The notes beneath the pieces were generated by a model that was not told where the DNA came from, did no database searches, and saw only the letters and a list, made by a program, of their open reading frames with translations. Below are positions 1 through 9,289 of a stretch of 64,000 nucleotides of DNA, one piece after another. The number at the start of each line of letters is the position of its first letter. Positions within the stretch are counted from its first letter, which is position 1. The stretch spans positions 1 through 64,000 of the forward strand of contig DASZMV010000068.1 of assembly GCA_035551675.1 (NCBI GenBank), given 5' to 3'. The position numbers were made by a program, and so were the translations under genes. The DNA comes from JAFECT01 sp035551675 (GTDB lineage: Bacteria; Pseudomonadota; Alphaproteobacteria; Caulobacterales; Caulobacteraceae).

Positions 1-957
1 GCTGGTCAGCATGTAGGCGTCGTCGCGGCTGAGCCCCTTGGCCTGGGTCAGGAACTCCACCATCTCGCGCACTGCCTTGTGGGCGGCGATGGAGAGGTCG
101 TCGTCGAAACCCATGGCGATGTAGTGGGTCGGCGTTTCGGCGCGCGGATATTTGACGTGCAGGTCCTTGCGCACGACCAAGCGGATGTGGCCGACGAGCG
201 AGGTCTCCATGGCGGTGACGTCGACTTCGCCGTTACCCTGGCCCGCGTGACCGTCACCGATCTCAAACAGGGCGCCCTTCACGAACACCGGCAGATACAG
301 CGTCGTGCCCGCAACCAGCTCCTTGTTGTCCATATTGCCGCCGATGAAGGTCGGCGGTGTGGAGTCATAGCGGCCGATGTTGGTGGTGGGGGCCACGCCC
401 ATGCTGCCGAAAAAGGGATGCAGCGGCACGTCCACGCCGGGCGCGAAGTGAGCGACCATACGCTCACGGTCGAGCGGGATGATCTTCATCCGCGCGTAGG
501 GAAACTCGTCGGTGAGAATCCCCAAGCCATAACGAAAGCCATTGTAGGCGTAAGGGATCGCCAGATCGATGCGGTCGATGTGGACTTCCAGCGTATCGCC
601 CGGCTCGGCGCCATCGACATAGATCGGGCCGGTGAGAATGTGTCCGCCGGGACCGCGATCGGTGACCTTGTCGTAGAGCAGGCGCAGGCTGGGCTCGACG
701 TCCTGCGGCTTCACACCCGCATGTTCCAGCGCGGTTGGACTGGAGGTCAGCACGGTGTCGACCACCACCGTGTCGCCGGACTTCACGTGCAGCGCCGGCG
801 GATGTTTGGCGTCGTAGTTGCCCCAGGCCACCGTCTCGGGTGTCGCGTGGAGCGCATAAGTCTGCGGCTGCGGCTGCGCCGACGCCGCACCGGCGCCGAA
901 GAGGATCGCCGCGGCGCACAGGCCGGCAACGGCGCCCGATTTCACGACCTGACCCAC
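1..957 (-). CDS. acetamidase/formamidase family protein, exported (3' end beyond window)
   Basis: The reading frame is open from a GTG at 957 to the window edge (319 codons seen), so the C-terminus is missing. A GAGGAGG ribosome site lies a few bases upstream of the GTG. The start is followed by a hydrophobic stretch ending in GAGAASAQ, a likely signal peptide. The mature part reads like the FmdA/AmdA family, with YVDGAEPGDTLEVHI, FGSMGVAPP and GDGHAGQGNGEVDVTAMET. Family members hydrolyse short amides such as formamide or acetamide to ammonia and the acid; the metal-binding region includes the GDGHAGQGNGE segment. An exported member is less usual, so the substrate is unknown. It is probably co-directional with the small membrane gene 11 bases upstream (969-1169). 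Confidence 0.85.
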   Translation of the reverse strand, partial: MGQVVKSGAVAGLCAAAILFGAGAASAQPQPQTYALHATPETVAWGNYDAKHPPALHVKSGDTVVVDTVLTSSPTALEHAGVKPQDVEPSLRLLYDKVTDRGPGGHILTGPIYVDGAEPGDTLEVHIDRIDLAIPYAYNGFRYGLGILTDEFPYARMKIIPLDRERMVAHFAPGVDVPLHPFFGSMGVAPTTNIGRYDSTPPTFIGGNMDNKELVAGTTLYLPVFVKGALFEIGDGHAGQGNGEVDVTAMETSLVGHIRLVVRKDLHVKYPRAETPTHYIAMGFDDDLSIAAHKAVREMVEFLTQAKGLSRDDAYMLTS

Positions 958-968
958 GGCTCGCCTCC

Positions 969-1169
969 TCAGACCTTCTTGCGGCCGCCGAACAGGAGCA
1001 GGGCGAGGCCGATCACCACGGCGACGCCGCCATAGAGCGCCCACTGGCGCTGACCCATCATGAAGCTGTGCGCCAGGAAATTGCCCTGCGGGATCAGGCT
1101 CATCCCTTGCAGGATCCAGATCGCGCCCACGATCACGACCAGCACGCCGATAATCTGAAGCAGCTTCAC
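969..1169 (-). CDS. small two-helix membrane protein (66 aa)
   Basis: I chose the GTG at 1169 because GGGAGGGGAT sits just upstream and the peptide then begins MKLLQIIGVLVVIVGAIW, a typical first membrane helix. A second helix (about residues 45-60, GGVAVVIGLALLLFGG) ends in a basic tail, RKKV. The short segment between them is polar. The longer frame upstream overlaps the DUF885 gene in another frame and has no membrane or family signal, so it is a shadow. The gene lies between the DUF885 gene (1274-3118) and the amidase (1-957) on the same strand, possibly as one unit. I do not recognise a family; the pattern resembles small DUF3185-like membrane proteins, but that is a guess. Confidence 0.7.
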   Translation of the reverse strand: MKLLQIIGVLVVIVGAIWILQGMSLIPQGNFLAHSFMMGQRQWALYGGVAVVIGLALLLFGGRKKV

Positions 1170-1273
1170 TATCCCCTCCCAAAGATGACGAACGCGCCGG
1201 TGGATCATCCCGCGCGCCGCCTCCCAGGTCCAGAGCCGAGGGGAAATGACCTGGCGCCGTAGCGACCGTGGCG

Positions 1274-3118
1274 TCAGGCGCCGCCGAGCCCGCGTCGCTT
1301 CACCCAGGCGTCGACCTGTTTCTCGAGCAAGGACAGCGGCAGGGCCCCGCCCTTCAGCACCGCGTCGTGGAAGCCCTTGAGGTCGAAGCCGTTCCCCAGG
1401 TCCTTCTGCGCCTTGTCGCGCATGGCCGTGATCACCGAATGGCCGATCTTGTAGCTGCACGCCTGGCCCGGCCACGCGGCATAGCGCTCGACCTCGTTGG
1501 TCGCGGCGCCCTTGGTGCGACCGCAGTTGTCGACCAGGTAGGCGATGCCCTGCTCGCGGCTCCAGCGCTTGAAGTGCACGCCCGAGTCCACCACCAGGCG
1601 GCAGGCGCGGAACAACAGGCTCTGGTACATGCCGATGCGCCCGAGCCGGCCGTCCGGATCGTCGGGATACAGGCCCATCTCGCCCGCGAGCTGCTCGGCG
1701 TAGAGCGCCCAGCCCTCGTTGTAGACCGGGTAGCTCGCGCTCTTGCGGAAGTCCGGCAGATCCTTCTCGGCGTGCGCATACGAGCGCTGGAAGTGATGCC
1801 CGGGGATGCCCTCGTGATAGGTCAGCGTCGGCAGGCCCCACTTGGGCCAGTTCGCTGTGTCCTGGAGGTTGATGAAGTAGATGCCGGGTCGCGACCCGTC
1901 GAGCGGCGCCGCACTGTAGTACCCCAGTGGCGCGCCCGCCTCGATGTACGCCGGCACCCGGCGGATCTCGAGTTTCGCCGACGGGACGGTTGAGAACGCG
2001 CGCGACAACTTCGGCATGATGTTGGCGACGATCGAGTTCAGATAGGCGATGAGCTGTTCCCGGCCGGCCTCGGTGTTGGGGTAGACAGACTTCGGGTCCG
2101 CGCTGAGATGCGCGATGCGCTCGCCCACCGTGCCGGTGGTCAGGCCCTGCGCCTTCAACAGAGGCTCCAGCGCCTGCTGCAGGTCGCCCACCTGCTTCAG
2201 GCCGATGGTGTGGATCTCGTCGGAGGTGACCTTCAGTGTCGTGGCCGAGAGCAGCGCCTCGTCGTAGTAGTTGTCGCCGTCGGGCAGGCGCCAGCAGCCG
2301 GCATCATGCACCGCGTGCGGTTGAACCGCTTGCAGCGCCGCGATCTGGCGGCCGAGCGCGGGAACGACTTCGCCGCTGAAGATCTGGGCGGCCTGACCTT
2401 CCGGATCGCCGAGGCCCTTCGCCTTGGCGCGGTCCGCGACGCTGCGCACCAAGAGGCTCGACGATGCCGACGCGCCGGCGAGTTTTTTCAGATTACCGAT
2501 GGTCTCGGCCAGGATGAAGTCGGGCGGCGTCACGCCCATGCCGACGTCGTGGTTGAAATAGGTCGTCTGCTGATCCAGCGCGACCGCGAACCCCTTCAGG
2601 CGCTGAAGATAGGTGTCGACGTCCTCGCGATTTTCGATCTTGTGGTTGTTCGCGAGAAAGTCCGGCACGCTGTAATAGGCGCCGTTCAACTGGCTGAGGA
2701 CGTAGGGCGCCATGTGGCCGCCCACGCCGCCGTACTTGAACCGCTCGTCGGCGTCCTGCGCCAGTTCGAGGCGGAACAGGGCGGAGTCGTAACTCACCGC
2801 GTAGGTGTTGGAGAGCAGATCGCGGTTGAACAACTTCAACGCGTTCATGTTCTCGATCGAGTTGTTGCGCTCGGTCTCGGCGCCCTCGAGCGAATAGTCG
2901 TCGAGCTTGGAGCGGAGTTTGGCGTTGGCGCCCTTGTCGAGACCAAGCACGGTGGCGCGCTCGGGATGCAGTTGAAGCTCGTGGTCGAATTGCCGGTTCA
3001 GGATCTTGATCAGCTGACCGTCCTGCATTTCCGCCATGGTCTGGGCGATCGCGCCCGGGGCGAAACCCAAGGCGGCCACGCCGGCCCCGGCGGCCAGCAT
3101 TTTACGACGGTCGAGCAT
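1274..3118 (-). CDS. DUF885 family protein, Tat-type signal, M32-like metallopeptidase motif
   Basis: 614 residues. The N-terminus MLDRRKMLAAGAGVAALGF has a twin-arginine pair followed by a hydrophobic core and AIAQ, so Tat export is likely. The body matches the DUF885 family. Residues 435-442 are HEGIPGHH, a zinc-peptidase-like HE-x4-HH motif embedded in TLTYHEGIPGHHFQ, and YNEGWALYAEQLA lies downstream with a possible third metal ligand (Glu). DUF885 proteins are predicted metal-dependent peptidases, often lipoproteins or secreted; substrates are mostly unknown. A close paralogue lies directly upstream (3251-5080) on the same strand, with about 130 bases between them. Confidence 0.9.
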   Translation of the reverse strand: MLDRRKMLAAGAGVAALGFAPGAIAQTMAEMQDGQLIKILNRQFDHELQLHPERATVLGLDKGANAKLRSKLDDYSLEGAETERNNSIENMNALKLFNRDLLSNTYAVSYDSALFRLELAQDADERFKYGGVGGHMAPYVLSQLNGAYYSVPDFLANNHKIENREDVDTYLQRLKGFAVALDQQTTYFNHDVGMGVTPPDFILAETIGNLKKLAGASASSSLLVRSVADRAKAKGLGDPEGQAAQIFSGEVVPALGRQIAALQAVQPHAVHDAGCWRLPDGDNYYDEALLSATTLKVTSDEIHTIGLKQVGDLQQALEPLLKAQGLTTGTVGERIAHLSADPKSVYPNTEAGREQLIAYLNSIVANIMPKLSRAFSTVPSAKLEIRRVPAYIEAGAPLGYYSAAPLDGSRPGIYFINLQDTANWPKWGLPTLTYHEGIPGHHFQRSYAHAEKDLPDFRKSASYPVYNEGWALYAEQLAGEMGLYPDDPDGRLGRIGMYQSLLFRACRLVVDSGVHFKRWSREQGIAYLVDNCGRTKGAATNEVERYAAWPGQACSYKIGHSVITAMRDKAQKDLGNGFDLKGFHDAVLKGGALPLSLLEKQVDAWVKRRGLGGA

Positions 3119-3250
3119 TCCAAATCCCCACTGGGCAAAACGGTTTGGGCAAAGGCCGCGCAGCCCCCCCCGCGCGGCCGGTCAAGGCAACGGTGGGCAT
3201 AGGGGCTCGCCGAGCCTGGAAGCGCAAGTGAAATCAGCCCCGCAGCGGCG

Positions 3251-5080
3251 TCAGGCCACGCTCGCGGCCCAGTCGTTGATCCGGTGCTCCAGCACCTCCA
3301 GCGGCATGGCGCCGGCTAGCAGGCCCGCGTCGTGGAACGCTCGGATATCGAAGCGGTCGCCGAGTTTGGCCTTGGCCGCCGCGCGCAGGCGAAGCCAAGT
3401 CACCTTGCCGATCATGTAGCTGCAGGCCTGACCCGGCCACACGCAATAGCGCTCGACCTCGGTGGTGGCCACGGTCTCCGGATCGCCGATGGCGTCCATA
3501 TAGTATTTGATCGCCTGCTCGCGGCTCCAGCCCTTGGCGTGCATGCCGCTGTCGACCACCAGGCGCACCGCGCGGAAGATGGCGTCGTGCAGATACCCGA
3601 TGCGGCCGAACGGGTCGTCGGCGTACATTCCGATCTCGTCGGCGAGCTGTTCGGAATAGAGCGCCCACCCTTCGCCGTAGCCCGAGAACCAGACGACCTT
3701 GCGGATCATCGGTATGCCCTGGGCCTCGAGCGCGAGCGTGCCCTGCAGGTGGTGGCCGGGAATCCCTTCGTGATAGGTCAGCGTAGGCAGCGTCCACTTG
3801 GGCACTTCGGCCGTGTCGCGCAGGTTGATGTAATAGGCGCCCGGCCGCGAGCCGTCTAAGGTTCCGGCATTGTAGTAGCCGCCGGGCGCGCCGGCCTCGA
3901 TAGGCTTGGGCACGCGACGAATGTCGAGACCCGCCTTCGGCAAGGCGCCGAAATACTGCGGCAGTTTCGCCGACACGATCTTAACCAGGCCGTTGAGATA
4001 GGCGAGCAGCTGATCCTTCCCCTCGTCTGTATTGGGGTAGATGAAGCGCGGGTCCTTGAACAACGCCGCCATGCGCGCGCCGACCGTGCCCTGGGTCATG
4101 CCCTGGGAGGCGAACATCTTGTCCGCGTCCGCCGACAGCGAGGCCACGAGATCGAGCCCGAGTTTGTGGATCTCGTCCGGGCTCATCCCCGAGGTCGTGT
4201 AGTATTTCGTGCCAAAGGCGTAGTAGGCAGCGCCGTTCGGCAGCCGATCGACACCCGCATGATGCGTCGCGTGCGGAAGCCAGGACTCGAGCAGGGCGAT
4301 CTGGCGATCGAGCGCTGAGAACACCGGCCCGTCGACCAGCGATTTCGCACGGCCGCCCCAGTCGCCGTCGATGTGCTTTTCCGCAGTTCGGCGCACCACC
4401 GATCCTACCAGAGTGGTTTTCTCCGCCGGCGTCGAGCGCAACGCCTTCATCTGAATCAGCGCCTTGTCGATGACAAAGTCCGGCGGAATCACGCCCGCCG
4501 CGCCGTCGGCTTTGGCTCGTTCGGTCTCCTGATCCATTACTGTGGCGAATTGCGCGAGACGCGAAAGATAGGCCTGCGCGTCCGCCGCCGTTTCGATCGA
4601 GTGCTGGCTGTCGAGGAAGTCGGGCACGCTCTGATAAGCGCCGGACAGCTGGCTCAGAAGATAAGGCGCGGGGTAGCCGCTGGCGCCGTAGCTGAATCTC
4701 TCCGCGCCCGACAGGGTGACATCGCCCTGGAAATAGATGGTGTCGTAGTTGACCGCATCCATGCCGGTGAGCTTCGCGCGATCGATGCGCTTCAGGTCCG
4801 ACATCCAGCCGCGTTGCAGGCCGATCAGCCGTTTCACCTGCGCTTGCGACGCGTCGTCGAGTTTCGACTTGGCCCACGCCCCCTCGCCCTTGTCGAGGCC
4901 GAGCCCGGTCATGCCCTGCGGGCTCTCCTTCAACTGCTCTTTGAACATGCGGTCGAACAGAGCGTTCAGCTTCGCCGCCTCAGCGGGATCGCTGCCAGGC
5001 TGCGGCGCAGCGACCGCGAGGTGAGGCATGAGCGCGGCGGCGCACGCAGACGCGGCCAGAAACAGACGACGGTCAAGCAT
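3251..5080 (-). CDS. DUF885 family protein, Tat-type signal, tandem paralogue
   Basis: 609 residues. The start MLDRRLFLAASACAAALM carries RRLFL, a good Tat motif, and a signal core ending in AVAAPQ. The metallopeptidase-like motif HEGIPGHH is at residues 437-444, followed by GYGEGWALYSEQLADE, the same architecture as the downstream paralogue at 1274-3118. The two proteins share long blocks (VPAYIEAGAPLGYY versus VPKPIEAGAPGGYY; EVERYCVWPGQACSYMIGK), so they arose by duplication, but they differ clearly over most of their length. The gene is divergent from the TPR-CHAT gene (start 5313). The role is probably periplasmic peptide turnover; this is inferred from the family only. Confidence 0.9.
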   Translation of the reverse strand: MLDRRLFLAASACAAALMPHLAVAAPQPGSDPAEAAKLNALFDRMFKEQLKESPQGMTGLGLDKGEGAWAKSKLDDASQAQVKRLIGLQRGWMSDLKRIDRAKLTGMDAVNYDTIYFQGDVTLSGAERFSYGASGYPAPYLLSQLSGAYQSVPDFLDSQHSIETAADAQAYLSRLAQFATVMDQETERAKADGAAGVIPPDFVIDKALIQMKALRSTPAEKTTLVGSVVRRTAEKHIDGDWGGRAKSLVDGPVFSALDRQIALLESWLPHATHHAGVDRLPNGAAYYAFGTKYYTTSGMSPDEIHKLGLDLVASLSADADKMFASQGMTQGTVGARMAALFKDPRFIYPNTDEGKDQLLAYLNGLVKIVSAKLPQYFGALPKAGLDIRRVPKPIEAGAPGGYYNAGTLDGSRPGAYYINLRDTAEVPKWTLPTLTYHEGIPGHHLQGTLALEAQGIPMIRKVVWFSGYGEGWALYSEQLADEIGMYADDPFGRIGYLHDAIFRAVRLVVDSGMHAKGWSREQAIKYYMDAIGDPETVATTEVERYCVWPGQACSYMIGKVTWLRLRAAAKAKLGDRFDIRAFHDAGLLAGAMPLEVLEHRINDWAASVA

Positions 5081-5312
5081 GAGGTCCCTCGATCACCAGG
5101 CAACTCGAAACATGCCGAACCCTGCTTCCCCGGCCAGCGCAAAGCAAGGGTGGAACGGCGATCAGTCGCGGACGGCTCAACCGACGAGACGTGCCGCCTG
5201 GCGGTTTCGGCCTCGCCCCGGGCGCATGGATTCGCCGCACCCGCTGGGTTGCGATAACCTTGCTCGCCGGAAGCCGGCGCGTTGGTCGCGGCCTCGCGGC
5301 AGAGGGAGGCTC

Positions 5313-8300
5313 ATGAGGGCGTTCCACCTGATCCTCTCGCTGGGCGCCTGCTTCGCTCTGCTCGTCGGAAACCCTGCAACCGCGGCGGGCGCGCCGGCGC
5401 CCGAGCCGGCTTCGAGTATCACGCGACTGGACCTGCTCGCCCTGAGCGGCGACCACGAGGGGGTTGAGGCTTACGCCCGCCAGCTGCTGGCGGTCGCCCA
5501 GGCGAAGTCCGTCCCCTCCGCAAGCGATACCGCCGCGGCCTACGCCCTGCTCGGCGACGCCCTGCTGCTGGAAGAGCGTATGGGCGATGCCGAGACCGCC
5601 TTCGAACAGGCGCGCCGGATCGACAACACCGCGCTCGAGCCGAGTGCGGCCATGCTCGCGACCACGCTCTCTGCTCATGGCGAGAAGCTGATCGACGCGG
5701 GACGATTGGCCGACGCGGAGCAGCTCTACCGCCGCGCCGCCGAAATCGGAACCAAGGCCGGCGGCGAAGGCGCGCTCGTGGCCCAGATGACGCGCAACAC
5801 AGTCGTGCGCCTGATCGAGGACCAGGGCCGCTTTCGCGATGCGGAGCGCTACGCCGCCCAGGCGCTGGCGGAGGTGGATCGGAAATACGGCCGCGACGGA
5901 CCGTCCAGCGAGATCACCGCTGTTGCGATGAACGGACTGGCGGGCGCCTTCTGGGACGAAGGGCGCTTGAGCGAGGCGGAGGCTCTCTATCGAAGCGCCG
6001 TCGAGATCGACTCGAAGATCGAGACGGACCCCGAATTGTTCGTGGACCTCGCAGCGCTCGCGGCGGTGCTGGAAGCGGAAGGTCGCATGAGCGAAGCGGC
6101 GCCGATCGCCGACCGGGCGCTTGAACTCGAACGCACCGCGCCGCAGGACCAGGACGACCCGACCCCGACCATGGACCTGGCGGCGAAGATAAGCGAAGAC
6201 CAAGGCCAAGTCGCCAAGGCAGACGCCCTTTATCAAGCCGCAGCGGCCCAGGCGGAGAAAACCGGAAGCGGTGCGAGCTCGGCGCTCGAGCGCTATGGCC
6301 AGTTTCTCGTTCGGCGCGAACGCTTTGCCGATGCGGAGAAGTTGTTCAACAAGGCGATCAGCGCCGAAAAGAAACTTTCACCCGACGCGCCGCCCGCCGT
6401 GGCGGCCCTGTACACCGATCTTGGCGAGATGCGCCTCAAGCAACAGCGATTTGCCGAGGCGGAGCGTCTGTTCAGTGCGGTCCTGAAGGCGGATTTGACG
6501 GGCTTGCGCGCTCAGCATCCGATCACGGCGCGGACCTACCAGAACCTCGGCGATGCGCAGCTTCACCAGGACAAGTTTGCAGCAGCCGTCGAGTCCTTGC
6601 GCAACGGCTGTCCGGTCATTGCAGGCGCGGCCGCGGAGATTCAGGTCAGTCTTGAATCTAAGGCCGCCGGGGAAGACGAAGCGAGCGCCTGCATGCAGGC
6701 GCTGACCCGCGCCTTGTGGGGCCTGGCGGAAAAGAACACCGCCGCCGACCACGGCGGCGCGCTGTTTGCGGAAGCCTTCGCCGATGCGCAGCAGTCCATG
6801 ACTTCAACGGCCGGCGACGCCATGGCGCAAGCGTCCGCGCGGACGATCGCGGCCAAGGTGGGCGCGGGCGACACCGCTGCGGCCTACGAGCAGGAACTGC
6901 GCGAACTCGACACGCTCAACCTTGCTTTCGCCAAAGCGCTCGGCGGTGGCTCGCGGCAGCAGCGGGACGCATTGGCGAAGGCGCGCGACGACGCCGACGC
7001 GCGCGTGCAGGATTTGCGGACCATGCTTGCCACCAAGGCGGCGACCTATTGGGACTATCGATCCCCATCTCCGCTTTCTCTGGCCAGCCTTCAATCCGTT
7101 CAGAGCGACGACGCCGTGCTGTTGCACAGGAACGAGGCGCTCGTGGTTTGGATGGTCCCGCCGGGCCAGGACAAAGGCGTGGTCTTCGCCGTCTCAAAGA
7201 CCGGCGCGGCGTGGGCGGACATCGGCCTGACCGGCGATGATCTGACTGGATTGGTCGACACGCTTCGCGTGGGCATCGATCCGGAATCCTTCGGTCGCGC
7301 CGCCAGGCAGCAAGGACGACCGCAACCGTTCGACCGAACCGTCGCCCATAATCTGTACCTGCACCTGCTGGGCGACGCGAAGATCCAGGCGGTGATCAAC
7401 GCGGCCGGGATCGACACGCTAATTATTGTTCCATCCGGTGACCTGACCAGCCTGCCCCCCAGCCTGTTGGTGGTCGACGCGCCGAAAGGCAGCGACGATG
7501 ACCCAGCGGCGTTGGCCCAGACTCACTGGCTGATCGCCGACAAGGCGATCGCGGTGCTGCCGGCGGTTTCGTCGCTGCGCACCTTGCGTCAGGTGTTGAT
7601 CGCCTCGCGTACGGCGACCGACCGCAAGTTGCTGGCCTTCGCCGACCCGGACTTCGCGGGGACCGGCGTGCTGCCCGAACCTGCGTCGAGCGCGGCGCCC
7701 CTGACGGTGACCCCGCCGCCCGCGGCGCGCGGATTCGAACGCGACGGGCGCGGAACCGATGAGCTGAAGACCCTGCCGCCGCTCTACGGCTCCCTGGCCG
7801 AGGGCCGCGGCCTCGCAAACCTCATCGACCCCGGCGATCCGAGCGCGCTGCTGCTGGGGCCCGACGCGTCGAAGACGAACCTGCTGAAGCGCGCCGCCGA
7901 CGGGTCGCTCGCGCACACCCAGGTTCTCGTCTTCTCGACCCACGGTCTGCTAACCGGTGATTTTACCGGCCTGACCGAACCCGCGCTGGCGCTCGCCGCA
8001 CCGCCGAAATCCGGCGCAGACCCCAGCGACGACGGCCTGCTCAAGGCGTCGGACGCCGCGGCTTTGACGCTGAGCGCCGACTGGGTCGTGCTCTCCGCCT
8101 GCAACACCGCGGGCGGGCAGTCCAAAGGCGCGCCGGGCCTGTCAGGACTGGCGCGGGCGTTCTTCCACGCCGGCGCATCGACCCTGCTCGTCTCGCACTG
8201 GCGAGTCGACGACGACGCGACCGCCCAGCTGACCACGGCGACTTTCAGAGAACGCGCCGGCGGCAAACCGAAGGCCAAGGCGCTGCAGGCGGCGATACTC

Positions 8301-8405
8301 GGGATGATCCGCGGCGCCCCCGATGATCAAAAGGCGAGCGACGTCCACCGCTACGTCGAGCCTCGCTACTGGGCGCCGTTCGTCGTGGTGGGAGAGCCGG
8401 AATAG
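5313..8405 (+). CDS. exported TPR-CHAT protein (caspase-like peptidase domain)
   Basis: The ATG at 5313 is preceded by GAGGGAGG and begins a signal peptide, MRAFHLILSLGACFALL ending near ATAAGA; the frame extends further upstream but without export signal or ribosome site. The protein has 1030 residues. About residues 50-450 are TPR repeats (for example GRLADAEQLYRRAAEIG, GRLSEAEALYRSAVEI, QRFAEAERLFSAVLKAD). The C-terminal third is a CHAT domain: VFSTHGLL with His877 and LSACNTAGG with Cys930 form the expected caspase-like dyad, followed by LARAFFHAGASTLLVSHWRVDD. CHAT domains are clan CD peptidases usually cytosolic and triggered by partner recognition; here the signal peptide suggests action outside the cytoplasm. 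No partner gene is evident. Confidence 0.9.
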   Translation: MRAFHLILSLGACFALLVGNPATAAGAPAPEPASSITRLDLLALSGDHEGVEAYARQLLAVAQAKSVPSASDTAAAYALLGDALLLEERMGDAETAFEQARRIDNTALEPSAAMLATTLSAHGEKLIDAGRLADAEQLYRRAAEIGTKAGGEGALVAQMTRNTVVRLIEDQGRFRDAERYAAQALAEVDRKYGRDGPSSEITAVAMNGLAGAFWDEGRLSEAEALYRSAVEIDSKIETDPELFVDLAALAAVLEAEGRMSEAAPIADRALELERTAPQDQDDPTPTMDLAAKISEDQGQVAKADALYQAAAAQAEKTGSGASSALERYGQFLVRRERFADAEKLFNKAISAEKKLSPDAPPAVAALYTDLGEMRLKQQRFAEAERLFSAVLKADLTGLRAQHPITARTYQNLGDAQLHQDKFAAAVESLRNGCPVIAGAAAEIQVSLESKAAGEDEASACMQALTRALWGLAEKNTAADHGGALFAEAFADAQQSMTSTAGDAMAQASARTIAAKVGAGDTAAAYEQELRELDTLNLAFAKALGGGSRQQRDALAKARDDADARVQDLRTMLATKAATYWDYRSPSPLSLASLQSVQSDDAVLLHRNEALVVWMVPPGQDKGVVFAVSKTGAAWADIGLTGDDLTGLVDTLRVGIDPESFGRAARQQGRPQPFDRTVAHNLYLHLLGDAKIQAVINAAGIDTLIIVPSGDLTSLPPSLLVVDAPKGSDDDPAALAQTHWLIADKAIAVLPAVSSLRTLRQVLIASRTATDRKLLAFADPDFAGTGVLPEPASSAAPLTVTPPPAARGFERDGRGTDELKTLPPLYGSLAEGRGLANLIDPGDPSALLLGPDASKTNLLKRAADGSLAHTQVLVFSTHGLLTGDFTGLTEPALALAAPPKSGADPSDDGLLKASDAAALTLSADWVVLSACNTAGGQSKGAPGLSGLARAFFHAGASTLLVSHWRVDDDATAQLTTATFRERAGGKPKAKALQAAILGMIRGAPDDQKASDVHRYVEPRYWAPFVVVGEPE

Positions 8406-8412
8406 GCGGCGA

Positions 8413-8919
8413 TCACGTTGCGGGCGGCTCGCCCGGAGGCTCGGACGACGCGGGTCGCGTGATCGGATGCGCGCTGACCGGACTGCCGTAGCGGTTATCG
8501 CCGGTCTGACCGGGCGTGAGGCCCATCCATAAAAGGAACCCGAGACCGATCAGGAGCGCGACCAGACACGCCGTCAGGAAACCGCCGAGGCCGGCGAGCA
8601 CGGAGAAGCTGGTGCCGCTGTCGTCGCCGTTCACCAGGCCCGAGACGATCGCCATGCCGCCCATCACGATCGCCGCGACGACGGGGATCAACCACACGCC
8701 GTAGGGAATGGCGATCAGCCAGGCCGGCTTTCCCATGTCGTGCAGGCGCTTGCTGTAGAGGCAGATCCAGCAATAGATCGACGCGACCATCAGCGCCCAC
8801 CCGACCAGCGGGATGAGCAGCACCAGCACGTCGGCGGCGGCCAGGATCAGGAACCCGACCCAGAAATCCTCCCGGTTCACCCGGCCCGCGGGCGACAGCA
8901 GAAGCGCTTTGAAATCCAT
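8413..8919 (-). CDS. DUF805 family membrane protein
   Basis: 168 residues. It begins MDFKALLLSPAGRVNREDFW, the DUF805 signature (short N-terminal stretch, a G-R-x-x-R/F-W segment), then a helix, the polar loop YSKRLHDMGKPAW typical of the family (KR-x-HD-x-G) and further membrane helices. DUF805 proteins are small inner-membrane proteins of unknown function. The stop lies 7 bases from the stop of the convergent TPR-CHAT gene. Three more DUF805 genes occur at 45335-46810, so this genome has expanded the family. The C-terminal tail is Pro/Ser-rich (PITRPASSEPPGEPPAT). Confidence 0.85.
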   Translation of the reverse strand: MDFKALLLSPAGRVNREDFWVGFLILAAADVLVLLIPLVGWALMVASIYCWICLYSKRLHDMGKPAWLIAIPYGVWLIPVVAAIVMGGMAIVSGLVNGDDSGTSFSVLAGLGGFLTACLVALLIGLGFLLWMGLTPGQTGDNRYGSPVSAHPITRPASSEPPGEPPAT

Positions 8920-9009
8920 CGTCGGCCCTCAGCTTCGTGTGGGACGTAAGCGCCAAGACAACGCGCTGCAATCTCAGTCGGACCGGCCAGGACGTCGCGT
9001 TGTCATCGT

Positions 9010-9024
9010 TACCAAATATTGGTA
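9010..9024. promoter_or_regulatory. candidate ParD operator
   Basis: An inverted repeat TACCAA-ATA-TTGGTA lies 12 bases before the parD start codon (9036). ParD antitoxins are ribbon-helix-helix proteins that repress their own operon by binding such dyads, so this is the natural autoregulatory site. The region is also AT-rich compared with its surroundings, as expected for a promoter. Confidence 0.55.
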
Positions 9025-9035
9025 TTCTAATCGTT

Positions 9036-9281
9036 ATGGGAAAGAACACGTCCGTCAGCCTGGGCGACCACTTCTTGGACTTTGTGGAATCGCAGGTCGC
9101 CGAAGGCCGTTATGGCTCCGCCAGCGACGTCGTACGCGCGGGATTGCGGCTGCTCGAAGAGCGCGAGGCTCAACTCGCAGCCCTGCGCGCGGCGCTGATC
9201 GAAGGCGAGGAGAGCGGACCGGCCGCGCCATTTGATTTCGACGACTTCATCGCGAGGAAACGCGCAGCGGCTCGCAAATAA
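9036..9281 (+). CDS. parD: ParD-type antitoxin, ribbon-helix-helix
   Basis: 81 residues from the ATG at 9036. The sequence MGKNTSVSLGDHFLDFVESQ, then GRYGSASDVVRAGLRLLEERE, is the ParD ribbon-helix-helix fold (CopG-like, about residues 1-45); the rest, ending FDFDDFIARKRAAARK, is the toxin-binding tail. ParD neutralises ParE, a gyrase poison, and represses the operon. The parE gene follows after a few bases. A 15-base dyad immediately upstream is the likely operator. The strong pairing of both proteins makes the call firm even though both are small. Confidence 0.92.
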   Translation: MGKNTSVSLGDHFLDFVESQVAEGRYGSASDVVRAGLRLLEEREAQLAALRAALIEGEESGPAAPFDFDDFIARKRAAARK

Positions 9282-9289
9282 CTCTTCGC

